A DNA stretch of 41,618 bases from the NCBI GenBank assembly GCA_009785795.1, contig WQVN01000006.1, positions 1-41,618 of the forward strand, written 5' to 3'. The notes under the pieces were generated by a model. The model searched no databases, had not been told where the DNA came from, and saw nothing but the letters and a program-made list of their open reading frames with translations. Shown here piece after piece: positions 8,705 to 17,800 of the stretch (position 1 is its first letter; the number at the start of each line of letters is the position of its first letter). This DNA comes from Coriobacteriia bacterium. Its GTDB lineage: Bacteria > Actinomycetota > Coriobacteriia > WRKU01 > WQUG01. The position numbers were made by a program, and so were the translations under genes.

Positions 8705-10033
8705 CTATGAGGCAATCGTCGTCATGTTGCGCATGTAGGGACGCAATACTTCTGGAATGGTAACACTACCGTCAGAATTTTGATAATTCTCTATGATGGC
8801 TGCAAAGCAACGGCCCACTGCAACAGCACTCCCATTTAAGGTGTGCACGTGACGTGATCCTTTGAAGTTCTCTGGATCACGATATTTAATACTAGCACGA
8901 CGTGCCTGAAAATCTGTACAGTTCGAACACGACGATATCTCTTTGTAGTCATTGTAGGACGGCAGCCAAACCTCAAGGTCATAGGTCTTTGCTGCACTGA
9001 ATCCTAGATCGCCTGTGCATAGTTCAATTCTGCGATAGGGCAGGTTGAGCGCTTCAAGAACGCTCTCTGCCTGCAAGGTCATTGCTTCCAGTTCGTTAAA
9101 ACTGTCTTCTGGAGTAGATAGGTGGACTAGCTCTACCTTGTCGAATTGGTGAACACGAATCATGCCTCGTGTATCGCGTCCCGCACTGCCTGCTTCTTCG
9201 CGAAAGCAGGGAGCACTTGCCGTATAGTGCACAGGCAATTGCTTCGCATCCAAGACCTCGTCGCGGTGAATGCTCGTTAGGGTTGCCTCTGATGTAGGTG
9301 TTAAGTACAGCTGCCCTGCAGTGATGCCGCCATCATGTGCATTGGCATCGCCCTCTGTCTGTGTCTTGTACAGGTCATCTTCAAACTTTGGCAACTGTCC
9401 TGTGCTAAACAAGGTATCAGTATTTGCCAATACTGGCGGCCACCACTCTTTGTAGCCAGCATCAAGGTGTAAGTCAAGCATAAAGTTAATCAGTGCACGT
9501 TCCAGCTGTGCGCCTGCACCGCCCAACAGCACAAAGCGACTTTCTGCCAGTTTGACCGCACGCTCAAAGTCAATAATGCCCAGTGCTGGTCCTAAATCCC
9601 AGTGTGCCTGTGGCTCAAATCCTTCTGCGGCAAAATCGCGAGGTATTCCCCAGCGCTTCAGCTCGACATTGTCATTCTCATCTGTACCCACTGGCACACT
9701 CGCATCTGGTAGATTAGGAGCTGTAACTGCCAGTTCGCGCACCTGTTTGTCAAGCTCTGTTTTTTGCACATCGATAGCTGCAATGTCAGATTTGAGTTGT
9801 GCAACCTCAGCTTTTGCTGTTTCTGCATCTGCGCGCCTTCCCTCTTTCATCAAAGTACCGATTTGTTTTGATGCAGCATTACGCCGTGCCTGCAAGCCCT
9901 CAAGTTCTGGGATCAGTTTGCGGCGCTGCTCGTCAAGCGCAAGAAATTCATCAGCATTCCAGCCTGATCCGCGCGCTGCCATCGCATCACGAACCAATTG
10001 TGGATTATCACGAATAAAACGAACGTCAAGCAT
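8705..10033 (-). CDS. serS: seryl-tRNA synthetase
   Basis: A 442-aa class II aminoacyl-tRNA synthetase that charges tRNA-Ser. It starts MLDVRFIRDNPQLVRDAMAA, the hallmark SerRS N-terminus. Residues about 30-105 form the tRNA-binding coiled-coil arm. Class II motif 2 is seen as CFREEAGSAGRDTRGMIRVH and motif 3 near GSAVAVGRCFAAIIENYQ. The ATG at 10033 has AAAGGAG upstream. It lies only 17 bp behind nuoN on the same strand, so it is probably expressed at least partly as the last gene of the complex I operon. Confidence 0.97.
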   Translation of the reverse strand: MLDVRFIRDNPQLVRDAMAARGSGWNADEFLALDEQRRKLIPELEGLQARRNAASKQIGTLMKEGRRADAETAKAEVAQLKSDIAAIDVQKTELDKQVRELAVTAPNLPDASVPVGTDENDNVELKRWGIPRDFAAEGFEPQAHWDLGPALGIIDFERAVKLAESRFVLLGGAGAQLERALINFMLDLHLDAGYKEWWPPVLANTDTLFSTGQLPKFEDDLYKTQTEGDANAHDGGITAGQLYLTPTSEATLTSIHRDEVLDAKQLPVHYTASAPCFREEAGSAGRDTRGMIRVHQFDKVELVHLSTPEDSFNELEAMTLQAESVLEALNLPYRRIELCTGDLGFSAAKTYDLEVWLPSYNDYKEISSCSNCTDFQARRASIKYRDPENFKGSRHVHTLNGSAVAVGRCFAAIIENYQNSDGSVTIPEVLRPYMRNMTTIAS

Positions 10034-10050
10034 TGGTCAAACTCCTTTGC

Positions 10051-11610
10051 TTATGAGCCAGCGAGGAAGGTCATTATAGGATTGTGAAATATTCCAGCGG
10101 CCATCAGTACAACCACTATAAGGACTATAGCTGCAACAGCACAAGGTGAATAGCTGGTTTTTGCGGGATACGACGTCGCAGGTTCAATGTCTGCGTCTGT
10201 AAAAGTAGCTTCTATCTCTGCAGCAAGATTTTGACTATCTGCCATGCCTTCTTTTTCTGCATCAAGTGCATCTGTGACAACGGTCGTCTTCTTCTGAGAC
10301 TCGCCAAAGAAACTTGCGCGGATTAAACGTATGTAATAGAACGCACTTACCACTACCATGACGACAGCAAAGACAAGCAGTGCATACTGCTGGGCTGCTG
10401 CAGTGATCAAAAATACGTTGAGTTTCGCGAAGAAGCCCAAGGTTGGTGGTACGCCAATCATTGATACAGCAATGATTGCAAGTGCCCACGCAGCACCTGG
10501 CCGCCTCTCTGATAAGCCATTCAAGTCAGCGACCATACTGCCCTCGTGTGCGCTGATGAACAGTACACCCATTGTGGCAAAGGCTGCTGCCGCAACATAA
10601 AGTATCGCCGCATTTAGAGCAAACAGTGAGCCATCTAAGCCCATTGCCATCATCGCTATGACAAGCAGAATAAAACCTGCGCTACTAACACCCGAATATG
10701 CCATCATGCGACGAATATTAACTTGCATCAAAGCGGCAAACGATCCGACAATCATGCTAAAAATTGCCATCACCATGAGCATTTCTGCCACCTGTGGAAC
10801 TGGCTGCGAAATAATAAATATGAGACGCGCCAATACCACCGTAACTGCCACCTTTGGCACAACGGCAGCAAACGAGAGTGCCCAAGACTCGGCACCCTCA
10901 TAAGCATCAGGCGCCCACCAGTGAAAGGGTGCAGCCGACATTTTTGCAAACATTCCTAACACCACCATGCCAACAGCTATCAGGGTTAGTGCGTTGTTAG
11001 ACAAGCTTGCAAGTCCTGCAAAAGTCGTGCTTGCAGAAAGCCCCACAAGAAAGCTTGCTCCATAGAGCATAATGAGTGTCGTAAGTACCGAGAGCAAGAA
11101 GTACTTCATCGCACCTTCAAGTCCCTTTATGCGATAACGCCTATATCCCACTAGAACGTAAGAGGGCATAGTCGCCAACTCCAGCGCTAAAATAATGACA
11201 ATGATGTCAGTAGCGGCAACCGCAATTACTGCGCCAATGGCTGATAGCATAGCAAAAGCAACAGCTTCGCGCGTGCGTCCCAGACCACCATTCTGCCCAG
11301 AACCAAAGGTCCACAGGCACCACAGTGCGGCAAGTAGACAGATTATGACTGCCGCAAACCGAGCGTCAGGCGTAAAGAAATAGCGTCCGCCAAAGAGCAA
11401 TGCGCCTGGCACAGAAAATCCATAACACAGCGTAGCAAGAACCGAGCAAGCCAATCCTACTAATGATGCTCCGCGGTCTTTGCCAGGCAATAGATTGGCA
11501 AATAGTGCCCAAAAGGCTGCTATCAGCAGCAACGCAATAGGCAGCAGTATTCCATAGCCTTGAAAGGGTGGCAGGAAACTGCTTACAATATCTGTTTGAC
11601 CCACAACCAT
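10051..11610 (-). CDS. nuoN: complex I subunit NuoN
   Basis: A 519-aa antiporter-like membrane subunit of respiratory complex I. The channel-forming residues are visible: Glu in ALELATMPSYVLVGY, and lysines around AKMSAAPFHWWAPDAYEG and AVVPKVAVTVV. About 14 transmembrane segments are followed by an acidic cytoplasmic insert (residues about 440-490, DALDAEKEGMADSQNLAAEI) and one last helix; the insert is longer than in E. coli NuoN. It starts 6 bp behind nuoM and is the final nuo gene, with serS next. Confidence 0.95.
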   Translation of the reverse strand: MVVGQTDIVSSFLPPFQGYGILLPIALLLIAAFWALFANLLPGKDRGASLVGLACSVLATLCYGFSVPGALLFGGRYFFTPDARFAAVIICLLAALWCLWTFGSGQNGGLGRTREAVAFAMLSAIGAVIAVAATDIIVIILALELATMPSYVLVGYRRYRIKGLEGAMKYFLLSVLTTLIMLYGASFLVGLSASTTFAGLASLSNNALTLIAVGMVVLGMFAKMSAAPFHWWAPDAYEGAESWALSFAAVVPKVAVTVVLARLIFIISQPVPQVAEMLMVMAIFSMIVGSFAALMQVNIRRMMAYSGVSSAGFILLVIAMMAMGLDGSLFALNAAILYVAAAAFATMGVLFISAHEGSMVADLNGLSERRPGAAWALAIIAVSMIGVPPTLGFFAKLNVFLITAAAQQYALLVFAVVMVVVSAFYYIRLIRASFFGESQKKTTVVTDALDAEKEGMADSQNLAAEIEATFTDADIEPATSYPAKTSYSPCAVAAIVLIVVVLMAAGIFHNPIMTFLAGS

Positions 11611-11616
11611 CAGTAA

Positions 11617-13104
11617 CTATGCCCCAAATATCCGCGCAAGATCAGTTGCAAAGGGATCAGTGAACTGTAAAATCGTGTTCCAATATACGCCAATAACAAC
11701 AATCATCACTGTGATAGGTGCAAGAACTGCAATCTCGCGCAGGTTAAGATCCTTTTGACCTGCAACTTTTTCTGATGGTTCACCAAAGATGCTACGCTGC
11801 ATTAACCACAGCATATAGGCACCACCGCAAAGGATGCCAATACCTGCAAGAATGGTAAGAACAGGTGGCAGTGCAGGGCTCTCCCATGAGCTCAGAATAG
11901 AGAGAAATTCTCCGACAAACCCAGAAAGAAGCGGCAAGCCCATGCTGGCAAAAGATGCTAAGCAGAAAAACCCTGCAAAGCGCGGCATCTGTGCTGCGAT
12001 GCCCGACAATTCAGATATTCGCAGTGTTTTTGTTCGTTCATAAATCATGCCAACCATGAAGAATAGCATGCCTGTTGTCAGTCCGTGACTGATATTCACT
12101 GCCATTGCCGCATTAAAACCAGTTGCTGTACCTGCAGCAATACCCAGCATGGCAAAGCCCATGTGACTGACAGAACTGTAGGCAACAAGCTTTTTGATAT
12201 CGGTCTGTGCAAAGGCAACAATTGCGCCATACAAAATCGATATTACTGCAAGGATTCCCAGCGTCAACTGCCAAGTCTCAAAAGCGTCAGGCAATATAGG
12301 CACTGATATGCGCAAGAATGCGTAAGTTCCCATCTTTAGCATGACGCCTGCAAGCAGCACACTTGCGGCTGTTGGTGCCTGTACATGTGCATCAGGTAGC
12401 CAAGTATGCAGCGGAAACACAGGTACCTTTACTGCCAATGCCAGGAAGAATGCAAGGAATATCCACCACTGCAGTGACCATAGGCCGCCTTCTCCTGCAA
12501 AGGCAATCGGTGCAAGCTCGCGCAGCTCGACCATGTTAAATGACCCTGTCATGATGAACAGTGCCACAATTCCTACCAGCATGAACACTGAGCCCAAGAA
12601 CGTGTACAAGAAAAACTTCATGGCAGCATAGCGTCTGCGTGCTCCACCCCACTGAGAAATGAGGAAGAACATGGGAACAAGGACAATCTCCCAAAAGACA
12701 TAGAACAGTACCAAGTCCAGAGCGGCAAAGACACCTGTTAGTCCCATCGACAGTAACAGTAACATGGAAAAATACAGGCGTGGCTTGACATCAATCTTCC
12801 AACTGGCAACAACTGCGAGCATAAACAGGAATGTAGAAAGCATCACTAATGGAAAGGACAAGCCATCAAGTCCCACATGATAATTTACGTTAATCTGCGG
12901 TATCCAGGCAATTTTTTGCTCGAGCTGCATCCCATCAGCACGACCGTAAGCAATAACCATCCAGGTGGTCAATGCAAAGTTTGCCACCGTGATTACCAGT
13001 GCAGCCCATTTTGCATAGAGCTCGTAGCGTTTTGGCAGCAGTGCTATAGCAAGCACGCCAACCAGGGGCAAGAAAATGATGAGCGAAAGCATGAACGAAG
13101 GCAT
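11617..13104 (-). CDS. nuoM: complex I subunit NuoM
   Basis: A 495-aa proton-pumping antiporter-like subunit. It shows VFWEIVLVPMFFLI (conserved helix-5 Glu), AVKVPVFPLHTWLPDAHVQA (helix-7 Lys and the TWLPDAH signature) and VAYSSVSHMGFAMLG. The ATG at 13104 is preferred because it lies five bases past the nuoL stop and starts MPSFMLSLIIFLPLVG. A longer frame beginning at 13191 would overlap nuoL without reason. An AGAGGA sits about 11 bases upstream. Confidence 0.95.
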   Translation of the reverse strand: MPSFMLSLIIFLPLVGVLAIALLPKRYELYAKWAALVITVANFALTTWMVIAYGRADGMQLEQKIAWIPQINVNYHVGLDGLSFPLVMLSTFLFMLAVVASWKIDVKPRLYFSMLLLLSMGLTGVFAALDLVLFYVFWEIVLVPMFFLISQWGGARRRYAAMKFFLYTFLGSVFMLVGIVALFIMTGSFNMVELRELAPIAFAGEGGLWSLQWWIFLAFFLALAVKVPVFPLHTWLPDAHVQAPTAASVLLAGVMLKMGTYAFLRISVPILPDAFETWQLTLGILAVISILYGAIVAFAQTDIKKLVAYSSVSHMGFAMLGIAAGTATGFNAAMAVNISHGLTTGMLFFMVGMIYERTKTLRISELSGIAAQMPRFAGFFCLASFASMGLPLLSGFVGEFLSILSSWESPALPPVLTILAGIGILCGGAYMLWLMQRSIFGEPSEKVAGQKDLNLREIAVLAPITVMIVVIGVYWNTILQFTDPFATDLARIFGA

Positions 13105-13109
13105 GATTC

Positions 13110-15341
13110 TTATAGTCCTCTCAACACAAACACAATTACAAATGCAGCTAACAATACTATTCCAGCGCCTAACATCAGACGTTGATACCACTGAACTTCA
13201 CCACTTTGAACGGTGCGTAGACGTCCTCCTATAATGACAGATAATTGTCCGAGCCCATTAACAAAACCGTCAATGACGCGCACATCGAAAATACGTGCAA
13301 GGCGTGATGACAGAACAAAGCTCCAGCTAGCGCCGTTAACAATGCCATCAATTATATGGTCATCGAACCATTTTGCAGCGCGTGTTTTGGCAACATATAT
13401 CCAAGATATGCCATTTACTGCACCGTCTATGACACGCACATCAAATATGTAAGAAAGACGTGCAAACTGTTGATACAGCCAGGTCACACCATCAACTGCA
13501 CTGTCAAGTATTTGTACATCCAGGCGCCACAGGGCATAGGATAGCCAAAAGTAAGGTCTAATTATTACATGTTGATACAAAGCATTCAGATAGGTATCTG
13601 CTGCTATTGCTGCAGATGCAGTAGCATATGACGGTCTGGCAAAAGTCGTTTTGAGTTGTGTGCGATATGCGTATGCCAGAAAGCCCATACTTGCACCAAA
13701 GACCATTACACCTGTTGATATAGCAACCATGTACAGGGGTGGCCAACCAGCAGGATAGCCCAAGAACACGCCCAGCGGGATAACAGCAAGCCCCGTTACT
13801 GCTGCTAATACCGCAAGAACCGCTATGGGAACAGTTTCTAGTGTGCTTGCGTCGCGCGCATTAGCACTGCCCTCTGTTTGCGGCTTGCCAAAAAAGATTG
13901 TGAACCAAGATTTGAAAACATAGAATGCGGTGAGTGCGCCTGCAATTGCTATTCCCGCAAAGGCCAGATAATTACCTGTGTCATGTCCATGATGTAGCAG
14001 AGCTTTAAATATTTCGTCTTTTGAGAAAAATCCAGAGAGTGGCACTACACCTGCAAGTGCAAAAGCACCAATGCTAAAACTTGCAAACGTTACGGGCATA
14101 CGTTTCGCAAGACCACCCATTTCCTGCATATATTTTGTACCAGTGGCAGCAATGATGGCACCTGCCGCAAGGAACAACAGTGCCTTGAAGAAAGCGTGAG
14201 TTATCGTATGAAAGGCTGCGACAAAGCCAGCACCAACCCCAAGTGCTGCAAACAGAAAGCCTAACTGGCTAATGGTAGAAAATGCAAGAACCCTTTTGAG
14301 TTCTTTTTGAAAGCAGGCAAGCAGACCACCATACAGAGCAGTAATCACGCCTACGGCAAGAATGATGTTCATTGCAAGCGGATACAGAGTCAGCACAGGC
14401 AACATGCGCAGCAGTAAAAACACACCGGCTACAACCATAGTCGCTGCATGAATCAGTGCAGAACCAGAAGTCGGACCCGCCATTGCATCTGGCAGCCAAA
14501 TTGACATTGGAAACTGTGCAGATTTGCCAATTGCTGCCCATATTAACCCCAGGCAGACAACAGCAAGCAGGAATGGTGACCAACTAGCTGCAGTAGCAAA
14601 AATTTGGCTAAGCTCAAAGGACTGTGCCGCCACAAAAATTGCAGACAATGCAATAAAGAATCCTACGTCTCCTGCACGCGTGACAAGGAATGCCTTTTGT
14701 GAGGCCTGGCGTGGAGCTTTGTTGCGATACCAAAACCCAATAAGGAAATATGAACACACGCCCATAATCTCCCATAGAGCAAACTGTAGCAAAATATTGC
14801 CCGAGAGCACAAAACCCAGCATTGCCGCAAGAAATAACGACATGATGCAGTAGAACCAACCAATGCGCTCATCATCTTTCATGTAATGAAGTGAATATAT
14901 CTGAACGCACAGACCAACAATAGACACCATTAGCAGCATTATGACTGCAAGAGAATCAACCGCAAGTGACAGGGTCAGCGGAATTGCGCCTATGTGACCC
15001 AGAGTCCACTGCAGGGTATAAAATGCCTCGTTAACGGGGCCGCCTGGCCAGATTGCAATCGCAGCAGCAACAGCGATAAAGAAACTCATTGTTAGGCAGG
15101 CAATGGGAACATAGCGCAAAGTTTTACGTAGTTCACGCGGCAAGCAAATCAGCAGCGCAAATCCGAAAAATGGGAACAAGGGTGCCAGTGCAACCCACCA
15201 TAAATTAAGTTGCGGCACCCATGATGTTACGGGTGCCAGTGCATTTGTAAAAATCATACCATCAAACGAATATGATCCTGGTAAGCACGCTATGGCTGTT
15301 GCTATGTTTGCTACTTCTAGCACAATCCCTTTTAAGCCCAT
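13110..15341 (-). CDS. nuoL: complex I subunit NuoL with expanded C-terminus
   Basis: A 743-aa antiporter-like subunit, longer than E. coli NuoL (613 aa). It has ALWEIMGVCSYFLIGFWY (helix-5 Glu), AIGKSAQFPMSIWLPDAMAG (helix-7 Lys, WLPDAM signature) and FSTISQLGFL. After the normal core, residues 607-710 hold four back-to-back 26-residue repeats of a FDVRVIDGxVNGxSW pattern, before the terminal hydrophobic helix (GAGIVLLAAFVIVFVL). Ordinary NuoL carries at most one such FD-x(3)-DG-x-VNG segment between the lateral helix and the anchor helix. The ATG at 15341 follows TAGGATAGG. Core identity is certain; the purpose of the repeats is unknown. Confidence 0.95.
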   Translation of the reverse strand: MGLKGIVLEVANIATAIACLPGSYSFDGMIFTNALAPVTSWVPQLNLWWVALAPLFPFFGFALLICLPRELRKTLRYVPIACLTMSFFIAVAAAIAIWPGGPVNEAFYTLQWTLGHIGAIPLTLSLAVDSLAVIMLLMVSIVGLCVQIYSLHYMKDDERIGWFYCIMSLFLAAMLGFVLSGNILLQFALWEIMGVCSYFLIGFWYRNKAPRQASQKAFLVTRAGDVGFFIALSAIFVAAQSFELSQIFATAASWSPFLLAVVCLGLIWAAIGKSAQFPMSIWLPDAMAGPTSGSALIHAATMVVAGVFLLLRMLPVLTLYPLAMNIILAVGVITALYGGLLACFQKELKRVLAFSTISQLGFLFAALGVGAGFVAAFHTITHAFFKALLFLAAGAIIAATGTKYMQEMGGLAKRMPVTFASFSIGAFALAGVVPLSGFFSKDEIFKALLHHGHDTGNYLAFAGIAIAGALTAFYVFKSWFTIFFGKPQTEGSANARDASTLETVPIAVLAVLAAVTGLAVIPLGVFLGYPAGWPPLYMVAISTGVMVFGASMGFLAYAYRTQLKTTFARPSYATASAAIAADTYLNALYQHVIIRPYFWLSYALWRLDVQILDSAVDGVTWLYQQFARLSYIFDVRVIDGAVNGISWIYVAKTRAAKWFDDHIIDGIVNGASWSFVLSSRLARIFDVRVIDGFVNGLGQLSVIIGGRLRTVQSGEVQWYQRLMLGAGIVLLAAFVIVFVLRGL
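13212..13523 (-). repeat. four tandem 78-bp (26-codon) repeats in nuoL
   Basis: Units lie at 13446-13523, 13368-13445, 13290-13367 and 13212-13289, each exactly 78 bp. Encoded unit starts are LDVQILDSAVDG, FDVRVIDGAVNG, FDDHIIDGIVNG and FDVRVIDGFVNG. The first three continue with (V/I/A)(T/S)W. DNA identity is clearly lower than protein similarity, so the expansion is not recent. The alternation of hydrophobic and charged residues suggests amphipathic segments. Confidence 0.85.
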
Positions 15342-15364
15342 CCTATCCTATTACTAATCTGCTG

Positions 15365-15679
15365 CTAGCCCTTGAGTTCGCGCAAATCTTCAACTTTACT
15401 GGTTCGTGCACGACGGTACAATGCTACAACCAGCGATAGTCCAATTGCTATTTCAGCGGCACCCAACACCATGATAAATATTATGAAAAACCAGGCATGG
15501 GGCTGTGCGCCAGGCACAAATCGTGCCAAAGCAACCAAGTTCAGCGTAATGGCAAAAAGCATAATTTCAAGCGACATCAAGATGCTTACCGCAGCTTTGC
15601 GCGATATTGCACCATAGAGCCCAACCGAGAACAATGTTGCCGAAAACAGGAGTGCTGTGACTAATCCAACTTCAGGCAT
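15365..15679 (-). CDS. nuoK: complex I subunit NuoK
   Basis: A 104-aa, three-helix membrane subunit. The two buried glutamates needed for proton transfer are present, in MSLEIMLFAITLNL and LGAAEIAIGLSLVVALYRR. The ATG at 15679 is chosen because a perfect AGGAGG lies six bases upstream and the length then matches the family (about 100 aa). The frame could extend to 15739, but that adds a hydrophilic leader inside nuoJ. The start overlaps the nuoJ end by 8 bp. Confidence 0.95.
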   Translation of the reverse strand: MPEVGLVTALLFSATLFSVGLYGAISRKAAVSILMSLEIMLFAITLNLVALARFVPGAQPHAWFFIIFIMVLGAAEIAIGLSLVVALYRRARTSKVEDLRELKG

Positions 15680-16310
15680 GGCTGTCCTCCTGTCCCTCTG
15701 CTGACTGTTGTTCCTTCTTTTCATCTCTGAGTGGAGCATTTAGCGTAGCCGAATGCTCAGACAAAGGATCTTCAATACGAGCTGCTTTGTCTTTTGCAAT
15801 GCGCTCACCATCGAGATCACTGTCTTTGCTCCACCAGACTGCTGCAATCAGAGCCGCCAACAACACCAGGGATGCAATTTCAAAGGCAAAAGCATGACCA
15901 TCAATTGCGAAAAGCTCTGCACCAAAGTCTGCCAATTCCATTGGCTCCTGTGCAGTGGTAAAGGCTGCCAATTCAGGAGTCATGATGATTCCATAGGCAA
16001 CCAGTCCCAAAAAAGCGAGTGACAGAATCACCGCAGATACGGACAACTTTGACTCTGTGCAAGCACTCTCGTAGGAACGATGTGTTACCATGACGGTAAA
16101 AATGGTGAGGATGCTGACAGCACCTGCATAAAGCAGCAATTGGGTGACAGCTAGATATTCTGCACCCATAAACCAGGTCATGCCTGCAACTCCAATTGCG
16201 CAAAGCAGCAGCCAGTATGCGCCATGTATGACGTTTTCTGCACTGATGCAATTAATGGCTGCAACAAGGATGACAAAGCCTAGAACACTAAATGCTACTG
16301 CACTAAGCAT
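15672..16310 (-). CDS. nuoJ: complex I subunit NuoJ
   Basis: A 212-aa membrane subunit. Five hydrophobic helices include AEYLAVTQLLLYAGAVSILT, the conserved third helix with its pi-bulge in the E-channel. The C-terminal 45 residues are a charged Gln/Glu/Lys tail (LSEHSATLNAPLRDEKKEQQ). The ATG at 16310 has AAGGAGG seven bases upstream and overlaps nuoI by 8 bp. The longer frame starting at 16376 is rejected for lack of a ribosome-binding site. Confidence 0.94.
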   Translation of the reverse strand: MLSAVAFSVLGFVILVAAINCISAENVIHGAYWLLLCAIGVAGMTWFMGAEYLAVTQLLLYAGAVSILTIFTVMVTHRSYESACTESKLSVSAVILSLAFLGLVAYGIIMTPELAAFTTAQEPMELADFGAELFAIDGHAFAFEIASLVLLAALIAAVWWSKDSDLDGERIAKDKAARIEDPLSEHSATLNAPLRDEKKEQQSAEGQEDSHA

Positions 16311-16797
16311 CGCTTGCCTCCTTTTTTGCTGCAGTTGCAGGACGTGGCTTCTTTGGACGTCTGTAGGCAGGAACATCTACCAGTAAGTCCAATTCAAGTA
16401 ATTCTGGATCTACGTGAGCAAGTTCATAGTCGTGCGCCATCTTGATTGCACAGAAAGGACAGACTTCAACGCATAGACCGCACATCATACATCCTCCACG
16501 ACGATAGAGCCAGCGATTAATATGTCTGCTGCGGTCTTCTGCAACAGTGATGTCAATCTCAATCAGGTCATCAGGACACTCCTTCTCGCAAACCCTGCAA
16601 GCAGTACAACGATGTGTGCCGTCTTCAGAAGCGTAATTGATTTCGACTGCCCAACGTGCGCGCTGCGGAATTTCAAGTCGTTCCTTAGGATACTGCACTG
16701 TTATGGGACGTCTAAATAGATTCTTAAACGCAATGCGCAGCGACAGGAATATGCCGAGGGGTATGCGGCGCTCTTTCTCGTTAAACATGCGGCTCAT
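16303..16797 (-). CDS. nuoI: complex I subunit NuoI, 2x[4Fe-4S]
   Basis: A 164-aa ferredoxin-like subunit that carries clusters N6a and N6b and passes electrons to NuoB. Two CxxCxxCxxxCP motifs are seen: CTACRVCEKECP and CMMCGLCVEVCP. The N-terminus (LRIAFKNLFRRPITVQYP) is the amphipathic membrane-contact helix typical of NuoI. The ATG at 16797 sits 4 bp after the nuoH stop; the TTG at 16818 would lie within nuoH. Without NuoEFG in the operon, this subunit or an unlinked partner is the likely electron entry point. Confidence 0.96.
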   Translation of the reverse strand: MSRMFNEKERRIPLGIFLSLRIAFKNLFRRPITVQYPKERLEIPQRARWAVEINYASEDGTHRCTACRVCEKECPDDLIEIDITVAEDRSRHINRWLYRRGGCMMCGLCVEVCPFCAIKMAHDYELAHVDPELLELDLLVDVPAYRRPKKPRPATAAKKEASDA

Positions 16798-16801
16798 TGT
16801 G

Positions 16802-17800
16802 CTAAGCACCTGCCCCAAAAAGCGTTTGTACCGCGCGCAATCCTATCGCAAACACTAATACCCAAATAAGAGTAAAAGGAATGAGTCTTTTCCATCCCAA
16901 TGCTGCCATTTTGTCTACACGATAACGTGAGAAATTCCCGCGTACCATCATAAACAAAAATATGATGATGTAGGATTTAATTATCAGCACCATGGGAGCA
17001 AAAATGCCCATCGAATGTGGATCAATGCCTGGCAGTGTCCAACCACCAAAAAACAAGGTTACGGCAAGTGCTGCCATAACAAAGTTGCCTGCAAATTCTG
17101 CAAGGAATATAAAGCCAAAACGCATGGCAGAATATTCAGTTGAAAAACCTGCGACCAGCTCGCTTTCTGCCTCTGTCATATCAAAAGGAGCCTGATTGGT
17201 TTCCATTTGCGCACAAATCAAAAAGATGACTGCTGATGGCAGTGCAGGGATGACAAACCAGAAACCGTTTGCCTGTGCCAGAACGATTTCGGACAGATTC
17301 ATGCTACCTGCAAGCATAATTGGTGGCAAAACCGACAGCAGCAATGGTATCTCAAAGGTAATCGCAGCACCAACAGATCTAACTGCGCCAATCAGTGCAT
17401 ACTTATTATGGCTCGCCCACCCTGCAGCAAATACCCCCAGAGGAACTAAAGTCAGAAAGGCCAGAATCATCATGACGCCCATATTCACATTTGCAGCCAC
17501 CATCGTAGGGCCAAAGGGAATAAAGGCAAAAGCTGTCAGCATGGGCACAAATATAATGATCGGTGCCAAGCAGTACAGCCCCTTGTCGGAAAAATTCGGA
17601 TGGCGGTCTTCTTTCGTCAGCAGCTTAATGACATCAGGAACGAGCTGTAAAATTCCTGCAGGACCTAAGGTATTTGGCCCAATGCGCAAGTGAGCTGCTG
17701 CAAGAACTTTGCGCAACATGTAAATGATAGATGCGCCACTGACCATCATAATGGTGACAACAAAGAGCATCCATAAAAGTGCTTGCAACCAGACATTCAT
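16802..17800 (-). CDS. nuoH: complex I subunit NuoH
   Basis: A 332-aa, eight-helix subunit that forms the quinone chamber with NuoB and NuoD. It has RIGPNTLGPAGILQLVPDVI (first loop), FDMTEAESELVAGFSTEYS (the E-rich signature) and a final KRLIPFTLIWVLVFAIG helix. The ATG at 17800 shares one base with the nuoD stop (TAATG) and follows GAGG. Confidence 0.96.
   Translation of the reverse strand: MNVWLQALLWMLFVVTIMMVSGASIIYMLRKVLAAAHLRIGPNTLGPAGILQLVPDVIKLLTKEDRHPNFSDKGLYCLAPIIIFVPMLTAFAFIPFGPTMVAANVNMGVMMILAFLTLVPLGVFAAGWASHNKYALIGAVRSVGAAITFEIPLLLSVLPPIMLAGSMNLSEIVLAQANGFWFVIPALPSAVIFLICAQMETNQAPFDMTEAESELVAGFSTEYSAMRFGFIFLAEFAGNFVMAALAVTLFFGGWTLPGIDPHSMGIFAPMVLIIKSYIIIFLFMMVRGNFSRYRVDKMAALGWKRLIPFTLIWVLVFAIGLRAVQTLFGAGA

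Noticed and set aside
13104-13191. Extended N-terminus of NuoM inside nuoL
   Set aside because: The Cys-rich leader is unlike any NuoM and the ATG at 13104 lies just past the nuoL stop.
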